Positions 25,679 through 34,208 of a DNA stretch of 64,000 nucleotides are shown here, one piece after another. The stretch's first letter is position 1. Each line of letters begins with the position of its first letter. Origin of the DNA: an uncultured Prevotella sp. (GTDB lineage: Bacteria; Bacteroidota; Bacteroidia; Bacteroidales; Bacteroidaceae); the NCBI GenBank assembly GCA_946624005.1, contig CAMORS010000002.1, positions 18,566 through 82,565 on the forward strand, read 5' to 3'. Made by a program: the position numbers and the translations under genes. The notes below the pieces were generated by a model, which worked only from the letters and a program-made list of their open reading frames with translations, was not told the DNA's origin and made no database searches.

Positions 25679-27193
25679 TTATGGGGCATCGCTTATTACT
25701 GCTGCGAGATGTTGTTTCCAACGCTCGTAGGCCTCGCGGCATTCATCCTGATGGGTGGTGGCGGGTTGGATGGTGGCCAGTTGTCGGAGCGAAGAGAAGG
25801 CTTCGTTGTGGTCGCGATAGATGCCTGCACCGATGCCAGCTCCTTTGGCGGCCCCGGCAGCCCCGTCGGTTTCCATCAGACGGATGGTGGCACCGCTGGT
25901 GGTGGCGAGTGTCTGGCGGAAGATGTCGCTGAGGAACATATTGGCCTGTCCGGCATGAATCTGGCGGATATCCATGCCCATCTGGCGCATCACCTCCATG
26001 CCGTAGCAGAAGGAGAAGACGATGCCCTCTTGGGCAGCACGGAGCAGATGAGCCCGCGAGTGGTTGTTGAAGTTCAGGCCATGGATGGAGCAGCCCACTT
26101 CGCGGTTCTGCAAAATGCGTTCAGCCCCGTTGCCGAAGGGGATGATGCTCACGCCATCGCTGCCTACAGGTATCGTTCCGGCCAGTTGATTCATCTCGGC
26201 ATAGCTCATATCGGCTGCTACATTGCGGTGCATCCAAGCATTGAGGATGCCCGTTCCGTTGATGCAGAGCAGGACACCAAGGCGAGTTCTATCGCTAAGA
26301 TGATTGACGTGCGCAAAAGTGTTTACGCGCGACTTCGGGTCGTAGTTCACCTCGCCCAGCACACCGTAGACGACCCCCGATGTTCCCGCAGTGGAAGCCA
26401 CCTCGCCAGGCTCAAAAACGTTAAGCGACAGAGCGTTGTTAGGTTGGTCGCCAGCACGATAGCAAATAGGAATGCCTTCGGGCAACCCTGTCTCCTCGGC
26501 TGCTTTGCGAGAAACATAGCCTTGTATGCCAAAAGTAGGAACAATCTCCGGCAGGATGTTTTCGGGGAATCCGAAATAGTCCATCAGGAATCCTGCCGGG
26601 CAGTCTGCCTTGAAGTCCCAGAGCATTCCCTCGGAGAGTCCGCTCACCGTCGTTCGCACTTCGCCCGACAGACACATGGCGATATAATCGCCTGGCAGCA
26701 TGATCTTGTCTATTTGCTCAAACAGCTCGGGCTCGTTCTCTTTCACCCAAGCCAGTTTGGAGGCTGTGAAGTTGCCCGGCGAATTGAGCAGGTGGCTCAG
26801 ACAACGCTCTTCACCCAGTTCGCGAAAAGCCCGTTCGCCATAGGGCACGGCACGCGAGTCGCACCAGATGATGCTGGGGCGCAGCACACGTTGCTCCTTG
26901 TCGACACACACCAAGCCGTGCATCTGATAGGAGATGCCGATGGCCGAGATGTCGTCGGGTGATGGTTGATGGGTGGTGGGTGTTGATGAAAGCAGTTTTG
27001 CCATAGCCTGTTTCGCATACGTCCACCAGTCGTCGGGATGCTGCTCAGCCCATCCTGCCTTCACGGCCATGATGGGTGCCTCGCTATCGGGATATTGAGC
27101 CGAAGCCACACACTTGCCTGTCTCTGCATCTACGATAGATGCCTTTACGGAGCTACTGCCAACGTCGAGCCCCAACAGATATTTTCCTTCCAT
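25679..27193 (-). CDS. xylB: Xylulokinase
   Basis: FGGY kinase: YLLGLDVGSSSVKASIVD, GISYQMHGLVCVDKEQRVLRPSIIWCDSRA, GDQPNNAL. Confidence 0.95.
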   Translation of the reverse strand: MEGKYLLGLDVGSSSVKASIVDAETGKCVASAQYPDSEAPIMAVKAGWAEQHPDDWWTYAKQAMAKLLSSTPTTHQPSPDDISAIGISYQMHGLVCVDKEQRVLRPSIIWCDSRAVPYGERAFRELGEERCLSHLLNSPGNFTASKLAWVKENEPELFEQIDKIMLPGDYIAMCLSGEVRTTVSGLSEGMLWDFKADCPAGFLMDYFGFPENILPEIVPTFGIQGYVSRKAAEETGLPEGIPICYRAGDQPNNALSLNVFEPGEVASTAGTSGVVYGVLGEVNYDPKSRVNTFAHVNHLSDRTRLGVLLCINGTGILNAWMHRNVAADMSYAEMNQLAGTIPVGSDGVSIIPFGNGAERILQNREVGCSIHGLNFNNHSRAHLLRAAQEGIVFSFCYGMEVMRQMGMDIRQIHAGQANMFLSDIFRQTLATTSGATIRLMETDGAAGAAKGAGIGAGIYRDHNEAFSSLRQLATIQPATTHQDECREAYERWKQHLAAVISDAP

Positions 27194-27267
27194 ATTCAGT
27201 AGTTTGGTTTTCCATCGGGCAAAGTTACTTCAAAACATTGAGACAGCCAAGAAAAAAGTAAAAAATA

Positions 27268-27373
27268 TTTGGTTTTTTCATTCACATAATCGTACCTCTG
27301 ACTGCGTCGAAGGTACTCACGTTCGAAAAAACTCAAATAAATTTGGTTTTTTACTCACTTAATCGTACCTTTG
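27268..27373 (+). promoter_or_regulatory. Tandem promoter modules (TTTG-N21-TACCTCTG; TTTG-N20-TACCTTTG) flanking an AAGGTACTCACGTTCG motif
   Basis: Boxes at 27268-27271/27293-27300 and 27342-27345/27366-27373; motif at 27310-27325. Confidence 0.7.
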
Positions 27374-27398
27374 CAGGCGTAATAATATAAATAGGTAT

Positions 27399-29735
27399 AT
27401 GATCAGGAAATGGATATTGTTGGTGTTGGCCGTCTTGCTGCCGCTGATGTCGGCCCATGCAGTGCTGAAAGAGCGCGACCTGAAGCAGACGCTCACTATT
27501 CTGCGTTCGGAGCTCGAGAAAGTACACACCGAGCAGGAACGCAACGTCAAGCGAGCCCAAGAGCAGCAAGAACGTACACGGCGTGAGTTTATGCAGACGA
27601 TGCAGCGCAGCAATCAGAATGCGCTGATGCTCTACTCGCAGAAACCCGACTACGTCTTCGACCTCACCTACGCATGCCATGAGGCAACGGAGCAGTTCTG
27701 GAACTTCAAGCGCAAGTCGTCGCCCTTCAAGGAGTATATCGGGCGGATGGACTCCGAGCTGGCTCGCTACGACAGTCTTATCGTCAGCCTTCAGAACATG
27801 CGTATGGCGATGCTCGACGAGCGTTCGCAGATAGACCGCAATGTCTGTCTGACGCTGGCGGTGAACATCAGGCGTTCGCTGGCCGACTCGAAGGCATCGC
27901 TCAACGAATATATTGTCAGCTACGAGTGGATGGAGCGCCATCTGCAATATCTCAATGACTATGCCAACGTGCGTTACAACGAGATACAGAACAGCATCTT
28001 CGTCAACGGCGGACAGAGTTATCCCGTCATCCTGAAGTCGCTGCCTTACTATCTCTCAACGACGGCCGAGACGGTGAGCGAGAAGTATCGACCGCTGCGT
28101 AAGGTCCACTCGCAGTGGGATGCGAAAATCATCTTGCAGCTCTTCCTCTACATCCTTGTCTATGGATTTGTAGCCATCCTGTTGAACCAGCTCTTCTTCC
28201 GACTGCTACCCAAACGGTTTCAGGGCAAGGTGTACAAGGCCAAGCGTCCGTGCATCATCATGGCCACGACGACCATCACCTTTGCCGTCATCCTGGCCGT
28301 CGTGCGCGCCTTGGCTAACCAGAACTTCATCATCATGGCCAGCGAGCTGCTCATCGAGTATGCGTGGTTGTTAGGCGTCATTCTGGTGTCGCTGCTGTTG
28401 CGTATCAATGGCGATCAGATCAAGAGTGCCTTCCGCATCTATGCACCATTGATCGTGATGGGCTTCATCGTCATCTCGTTCCGCATCATCCTGATACCCA
28501 ACGACCTGGTGAACCTGTGCTTCCCGCCGATATTGCTTTGTTGCACTTTGTGGCAGTGGTGGGCCGTGAGGCGTCACAACAGCAGCATTCCTCGCAGCGA
28601 CATGTTCTACACCTATATGTCGCTGGGCATTTTCATCGCCAGCACCGTCTGCTCGTGGATGGGCTATACGCTGCTGAGCGTCCAGTTGCTCATCTGGTGG
28701 ATCATGCAGCTCACCTGCATCCTCACCATCACCTGTCTGATTCATTGGATGAAGCTCTACAGCGAGCGGCACCATCTTGACGAAAGGCCTGCCTCGCAGA
28801 CGTGGCTCTTCCGCTTTGTCAATACCGTCGTGTTGCCCTGGATGGCGCTGATGTCGATACCGCTGAGCATCTACATGGCCGCCGATGTGTTCAATCTGAG
28901 TGCGCTGACGTGGCAGATTTTCAACCGCAAGCTCATCGATTTCAACAATTTCTCCATGAGCCTTTTCAGCATCATCCAGGTGGTCACCCTTTTCTTTGTG
29001 TTCAAATACATCAACCGCCTTGCCCTTGATTTGTTGCAGCAGCACTTCAGCCAGCACCATTTGGAGAACTCTGGTTCGAGGAAGATGATGGGTAAGAACG
29101 TCATCCAGGTGGTGGTGTGGGGAGCCTGGCTGCTGCTCTGCCTGAGCATCTTGCATGTTGGTGGTACATGGCTGGGCTATATTGCCGGTGGATTGTCGAC
29201 GGGTATCGGTTTTGCCTCGAAAGACATCCTGGAGAACATCTACTATGGTATCTCGCTGATGGCTGGTCGCATCAAGGTGGGCGACTGGATAGAGTGCGAC
29301 GGCACGAAGGGCAAGGTGGCCAACATCTCGTACACCAGCACGCTGGTAGAGGCAATCGACGGTTCGGTCATCGCCTTTACCAACTCGCAGCTGTTCACGA
29401 AGAACTATAAGAACCTGACAAAGAATCACGGCTATGTCTTGTCGTTGATACCCTTCGGTGTTGCCTATGGCAGCAACTTGCACGATGTATCGACAATGGT
29501 GGAGCAGGCCGTGATGCAGCTCAACCATCCCTATCTCGACCGTGAAAAGCAGGTGCGTGTGCTGTTCACCGACTTCGGCGACAGCAGCATCAATTTCAAG
29601 TTGTTGTGCTGGGTAGATGCCATCAAACAAATCTATGCCGTGAGCGATGTCATGGAGTGCATCTACGACACTCTCAACGCCCACGGCATAGAGATTCCGT
29701 TCCCGCAGAGGGATGTCCATCTGATTCAGAGGTGA
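27399..29735 (+). CDS. MscS-family mechanosensitive ion channel with large N-terminal extension
   Basis: Multiple TMs, then IAGGLSTGIGFASKDILENIYYGISLMAGRIKVGDWIECDGTKGKVANISYTSTLVEAIDGSVIAFTNSQLF. Confidence 0.9.
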   Translation: MIRKWILLVLAVLLPLMSAHAVLKERDLKQTLTILRSELEKVHTEQERNVKRAQEQQERTRREFMQTMQRSNQNALMLYSQKPDYVFDLTYACHEATEQFWNFKRKSSPFKEYIGRMDSELARYDSLIVSLQNMRMAMLDERSQIDRNVCLTLAVNIRRSLADSKASLNEYIVSYEWMERHLQYLNDYANVRYNEIQNSIFVNGGQSYPVILKSLPYYLSTTAETVSEKYRPLRKVHSQWDAKIILQLFLYILVYGFVAILLNQLFFRLLPKRFQGKVYKAKRPCIIMATTTITFAVILAVVRALANQNFIIMASELLIEYAWLLGVILVSLLLRINGDQIKSAFRIYAPLIVMGFIVISFRIILIPNDLVNLCFPPILLCCTLWQWWAVRRHNSSIPRSDMFYTYMSLGIFIASTVCSWMGYTLLSVQLLIWWIMQLTCILTITCLIHWMKLYSERHHLDERPASQTWLFRFVNTVVLPWMALMSIPLSIYMAADVFNLSALTWQIFNRKLIDFNNFSMSLFSIIQVVTLFFVFKYINRLALDLLQQHFSQHHLENSGSRKMMGKNVIQVVVWGAWLLLCLSILHVGGTWLGYIAGGLSTGIGFASKDILENIYYGISLMAGRIKVGDWIECDGTKGKVANISYTSTLVEAIDGSVIAFTNSQLFTKNYKNLTKNHGYVLSLIPFGVAYGSNLHDVSTMVEQAVMQLNHPYLDREKQVRVLFTDFGDSSINFKLLCWVDAIKQIYAVSDVMECIYDTLNAHGIEIPFPQRDVHLIQR

Positions 29736-29764
29736 GGAGTAACACTCACCTTTAACTTCTCACC

Positions 29765-30556
29765 TTAATAGTCGTCATCGTCAGCCACGTCGGCGGCTTC
29801 GAGGTCGAGTTCGGCAGGATCGGTATCGATGGTGGTGCGATAGCTCTCCTCGGTGAGCTTATCCTCATCATATTCGTCCTCGTCGTCGTCGTAATCGTCC
29901 TCACGGTCTGGCTCGTCGTAGTCACGGTCGATGTCGTCGTTGTTCTCGTCGATGTCGAACTTCATCTTCGGGCGTTCTACGATGGGCTTCACCTTGGCAA
30001 AGATGGCTTCCACCCACGAGCCCTTGGGAATCTCGAGCACCTCGAAACCTTCGTTCACCATCTTGTCGTACATGCCGCCAGCCTTGCGCAGTCGTTCGGC
30101 GGGTAGGGTAGTGGTGCTGATGTCGAAGCCGCTGAGAATGATATCCTTAATGCTCTGCGAGAGCGAGTCCCATCCGCCGCCGAAGTTGCGGTCGAGTACC
30201 TCGACGAGCTTGGCTGCCGAGATATGCCGGATATTCTCGTAGGTGAGGTCGGTCACACGCGAGATGGGGCGCTTCTTCACTCCCATCTTGATTTGTGTGT
30301 TCTCGTCGAGCTTGATCTTTCCAACCTTGAAGCCGCGGGCCTCCATTTTCTTGATCACCTCGGGCTTGTCAATCTTCACTTCCTCCACCTCGAAGGCCGT
30401 GCGAATCACGTCGATATAGTGGTGGAAGTTGTCTTTCAGGTCGGCATCTTTCTCTGCGGAGTTCCACATACGGAAGACGTCGTTCTCCTGAATATCCCAG
30501 GCGCTGCTCTTGGTGAGCGTCTTGAGTGTAAACGTCTTTTTCTGACTATCTTTCAT
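29765..30556 (-). CDS. Conserved hypothetical protein with extreme acidic C-terminal tail
   Basis: 263 aa; tail DIDENNDDIDRDYDEPDREDDYDDDEDEYDEDKL...; clear codon structure, family not recognised. Confidence 0.7.
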   Translation of the reverse strand: MKDSQKKTFTLKTLTKSSAWDIQENDVFRMWNSAEKDADLKDNFHHYIDVIRTAFEVEEVKIDKPEVIKKMEARGFKVGKIKLDENTQIKMGVKKRPISRVTDLTYENIRHISAAKLVEVLDRNFGGGWDSLSQSIKDIILSGFDISTTTLPAERLRKAGGMYDKMVNEGFEVLEIPKGSWVEAIFAKVKPIVERPKMKFDIDENNDDIDRDYDEPDREDDYDDDEDEYDEDKLTEESYRTTIDTDPAELDLEAADVADDDDY

Positions 30557-30578
30557 ATTTCTTTTGTGTTTGAATTTT

Positions 30579-31334
30579 TTAGATGTTCAGTTTGAAGTCA
30601 TCGCCGTCGGGCAAGACGGGGAATCGATTCCGGAATGTTGCCAGCGGCTCCTGTTCGATCATTCCGCTGACCACCTCTTCTCCTCCGTTGTCGGAAGCCA
30701 GAAGTCGTCCCTTGGCGTCGATGATGTACGACCCGCCGGAGTAGTGGCTCGTGGGGTCGTTGCCCACGCGATTGGCAGCTACGACGTAGCATTGGTTCTC
30801 GAGGGCGCGAGCCTGTAGCAGGATGTCCCACACACGACGTCGCGATTCGGGCCAGTTGGCCACGATGACCATAGCATCGTAGTCGCCTAGGTTGCGCAGC
30901 CATACGGGGAAGCGCAAATCGTAGCATACAGCCAGCAGCAGGCGCATACCCTGAAAGCTGACAATGGTGCGCTCCTTGCCTTTGTGAAAAAGCTTGTCCT
31001 CGCCTCCATAGCTGAAGAGGTGGCGCTTGTCGTAGCAGGCAACGCTACCGTCGGGCCATACGAAATGAAGACGGTTGCTGAGCTGGTTGTTGTCGTCGGT
31101 GACTGCCATGCTGCCGCAGATGGCACAACGTCGCTGCCTTGCCTGTGCTATCATCCACTCGAGAGCTTCGTCGTGTCGGGGAGGCCTCCCGTCGGTCATG
31201 AATCCGGTATTCCACATCTCAGGAAGCACGCAGAGGTCGGCTTCGGGAGCGCTGTCCATCAGTCGCTCGGCCGATTGCATGTTGTCGATGGGATTTCCCC
31301 AATGGATGTCTGTCTGTAGGATGTTTATCTTCAT
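30579..31334 (-). CDS. Nitrilase-superfamily amidohydrolase (omega-amidase-like)
   Basis: MKINILQTDIHWGNP, LCVLPEMWNTGF, LLLAVCYDLRFPVWLRN, ENQCYVVAANRVG. Confidence 0.9.
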   Translation of the reverse strand: MKINILQTDIHWGNPIDNMQSAERLMDSAPEADLCVLPEMWNTGFMTDGRPPRHDEALEWMIAQARQRRCAICGSMAVTDDNNQLSNRLHFVWPDGSVACYDKRHLFSYGGEDKLFHKGKERTIVSFQGMRLLLAVCYDLRFPVWLRNLGDYDAMVIVANWPESRRRVWDILLQARALENQCYVVAANRVGNDPTSHYSGGSYIIDAKGRLLASDNGGEEVVSGMIEQEPLATFRNRFPVLPDGDDFKLNI

Positions 31335-31612
31335 TCCTTCTGTGGCTTTCGATGTGAAGTCTGTCGTGGCTGTTGACCTACTTTCGGTTGCAAAGATAAT
31401 GGCATAAAACCTATTATGCAAGTTTTTCAACGATTTTTTTTTGAATTTTCTTCGATTACGGCAAATATATCCGTTCTGAAACGAAAAATATGTTGAAAAA
31501 AATGCTCATCTCAAACATTTTTTGTAATTTTGCACCGCGTAGCAGGAAGCATTGTCGCTTTCAGCTTTCGCCAAAACAGACATCGAAACCAATAAGAACA
31601 GAAGAAAAAGAT

Positions 31613-34159
31613 ATGAAGAACCTGAAACAGTATCTGCCAGAAGTGCTGGTGATCGTTTTGTTTGCGCTTATCGCGTTTGCCTATTTCTTCCCTGCCGATA
31701 TCGAAGGGAAGATATTGTATCGTCACGACTCATCGGCCGGAGTAGGCTTGGGGCAGGAAGCCCAGAAGTATAAGGAAGCGACGGGCAAGGCCACCCGTTG
31801 GACCAACTCGGCCTTCGGAGGTATGCCCACCTACCAGACGGCTCCGTCGTATGGCAGCACAGAGAGCATTACAGCCGCCACAAAGGCCTACCATCTGTGG
31901 CTGCCCGAGAATGTGTGGTACGTCTTTGTCTACCTCTTGGGCTTCTACATCCTGCTGCGTGCCTTCGACTTCCGTCGATGGATGGCAGCATTGGGTGCCG
32001 TTGTGTGGGCTTTCAGCAGCTACTTCTTCATCATCATCGCTGCCGGGCATATCTGGAAGGTATGGGCATTGGCTTATCTGCCGCCGATGATAGCCGGTAT
32101 CGTCCTGGCCTATCGTGGCAAGTATCTGTGGGGCCTCATCGTGACAGCCATCTTTGCTGCTTTCGAGGTGAACGCCAACCATGTGCAGATGACCTACTAC
32201 TATTTGTTCATCATCGTGCTGATGGCGCTGGCTTGGCTCGTCGATGCCATCCGCAAGGGGCAGCTGCTCCATTGGCTGAAGGCAACAGGCGTATGTCTCG
32301 CTGCAGCTGTGATAGGCATCGGCATGAATGCGTCGACGCTCTATCATACATGGCAATACTCGCAGGAGTCGATGCGCGGCAAGAGCGAACTGGTGAAAGC
32401 CAATAGCGCCAACCAGACGTCGAGCGGACTGGAGCGCGACTACATCACCGACTACAGCTATGGCATCGGCGAGACATGGTCGCTGCTTATCCCGAATGTC
32501 AAGGGTGGTGCCTCCGATCGCGTCTTGGGAAGCACGTCGGCTGGTAAGAAGCAGGGCAGCAGCCACTATTTCAACACCGCTGAAGGAACGATACCTTATT
32601 CTTATATATACGACCAGATGCCGATGTACTGGAATGAGTCGACGCTCGACCGGCAGCAGCCAGGCACGTCGGGTCCCGTCTATGTGGGAGCTTTCGTGCT
32701 GATGCTCTTCGTTCTGGGACTGTTCATCGTCAGAGGACCCCTGAAGTGGGCATTGCTCATTGCCACCCTGCTGAGCATCATGCTGGCATGGGGACAGAAC
32801 TACATGCCGCTGACCAACTTCTTCATCGACTACGTGCCGATGTATGCCAAGTTCCGAACGGTAGAGTCGATACTGGTCATTGCGGAGTTCTGCATACCGC
32901 TTTTGGCGATGCTGGCATTAAAAGAATTCGTATCCTCGAAGAGTGAGGAGCGGGGAGCAAGGAGTGGGAAAGCCCTTTGGGCAACCTTCGCCCTGACGGC
33001 TGTGCCTTGTCTGCTCTTCGCGTTGATGCCCGGACTGTTCTTCAATTTCACAACCAATACAGAAGTGAGCCAGTTCCAGCAGATGCTGCCGCAAGACCAG
33101 CTCGGTGCGTTCATGGACAACCTGCAGCAGGTGCGCCGCAGCATCTTCACAGCCGACTGCTGGCGCTCGCTGGCCATCATCGTGGTGGGCATGCTCCTGC
33201 TGTTGTTCTATCGGGCGAAGAAGCTGAAGCAGGCGTGGCTCATGGGAGCCCTCATCGTGCTCTGTCTCTTAGACATGTGGACGGTCAACAAGCGCTATCT
33301 CAGCTACGACATGTTTGTTCCGAAGAGCGAGCGCGAGGCTCCGCAGCAGCTCACCAAGACCGACGAGATGATTCTTCAGGACACCACCGCACTGGGCAAC
33401 TACCGTGTGCTCAACATGGCTTCGAACACGTTCAACGAGAACGAGACGAGCTATTACCACAAGAGCATCGGCGGCTATCATGCTGCCAAGCTGCGCCGCT
33501 ATCAGGAGATGATAGAGCACTACATCATGCCCGAGATGCAAGCACTCATGCCGGCCATCGCCAATGCTGCCGGTGATATGACGAAAGTGAATGGCGACTC
33601 CATCTTCCCTGTGCTCAACATGCTCAACACGCGCTACATCATCATGCCGCTGCAGGGAGGAGAGACGGTGCCCGTACAGAATCCATACGCCTACGGCAAC
33701 GCCTGGTTTGTCGACAAGATCAGCTATGTTGACAATGCCAATGCCGAGATAGATGCCATCAAGAAGCTCAATCTGCGCCATGAGGCTATTGCCGACAAGC
33801 GCTTTGAGCAACAGTTGGGCAAGGCTGCCCAGCAGGATGAGACCTCGCTCGTAACGCTCGTAGCCTACGAGCCCAACCACCTCACCTACGATGTGGAGTC
33901 GGGTAGGGGAGGCATCATCGTCTTCTCTGAGAACTATTATCCTGGTTGGACGGCCACCATCGACGGTCAGCCGGCTGAGTTGGGACGTGTCAACTACATT
34001 CTGAGGGCGCTCAACATTGCTGCCGGCAAGCACAAGGTAGAACTGATGTTCTATCCCAAGAGCTTGCAGACAACAGAGACCATCGCCTACATCGCCCTGG
34101 CATTGCTCCTCTTGGCCATTGCCGTTGCCTGTTTCGTAGAATGGAAGAAAAAGCATTGA
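31613..34159 (+). CDS. YfhO-family multi-pass membrane protein
   Basis: MKNLKQYLPEVLVIVLFALIAFAYFFP, many TMs, C-terminal IIVFSENYYPGWTATIDGQPAELGRVNYILRALNIAAGKHKVELMFYPKS. Confidence 0.9.
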   Translation: MKNLKQYLPEVLVIVLFALIAFAYFFPADIEGKILYRHDSSAGVGLGQEAQKYKEATGKATRWTNSAFGGMPTYQTAPSYGSTESITAATKAYHLWLPENVWYVFVYLLGFYILLRAFDFRRWMAALGAVVWAFSSYFFIIIAAGHIWKVWALAYLPPMIAGIVLAYRGKYLWGLIVTAIFAAFEVNANHVQMTYYYLFIIVLMALAWLVDAIRKGQLLHWLKATGVCLAAAVIGIGMNASTLYHTWQYSQESMRGKSELVKANSANQTSSGLERDYITDYSYGIGETWSLLIPNVKGGASDRVLGSTSAGKKQGSSHYFNTAEGTIPYSYIYDQMPMYWNESTLDRQQPGTSGPVYVGAFVLMLFVLGLFIVRGPLKWALLIATLLSIMLAWGQNYMPLTNFFIDYVPMYAKFRTVESILVIAEFCIPLLAMLALKEFVSSKSEERGARSGKALWATFALTAVPCLLFALMPGLFFNFTTNTEVSQFQQMLPQDQLGAFMDNLQQVRRSIFTADCWRSLAIIVVGMLLLLFYRAKKLKQAWLMGALIVLCLLDMWTVNKRYLSYDMFVPKSEREAPQQLTKTDEMILQDTTALGNYRVLNMASNTFNENETSYYHKSIGGYHAAKLRRYQEMIEHYIMPEMQALMPAIANAAGDMTKVNGDSIFPVLNMLNTRYIIMPLQGGETVPVQNPYAYGNAWFVDKISYVDNANAEIDAIKKLNLRHEAIADKRFEQQLGKAAQQDETSLVTLVAYEPNHLTYDVESGRGGIIVFSENYYPGWTATIDGQPAELGRVNYILRALNIAAGKHKVELMFYPKSLQTTETIAYIALALLLLAIAVACFVEWKKKH
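32941..32968 (+). repeat. Coding heptamer tract GAGTGAG GAGCGGG GAGCAAG GAGTGGG
   Basis: 4 x 7 nt inside yfhO-like gene encoding SEERGARSG; same heptamer type as 8500-8534. Confidence 0.55.
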
Positions 34160-34191
34160 ACATTGAAGATTGAACATTGAGCATTGAACGT
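34154..34191 (+). repeat. Heptamer array TGANNNN x5 starting at the yfhO stop codon
   Basis: TGAACAT TGAAGAT TGAACAT TGAGCAT TGAACGT, first TGA = stop (34157). Confidence 0.9.
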
Positions 34192-34208
34192 AAGGCTTAG
34201 CGTGTAAG

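Noticed and set aside
28371-29720. 449-aa ORF antisense to the MscS gene
   Set aside because: His/Asp/Glu-rich mirror translation without family features.
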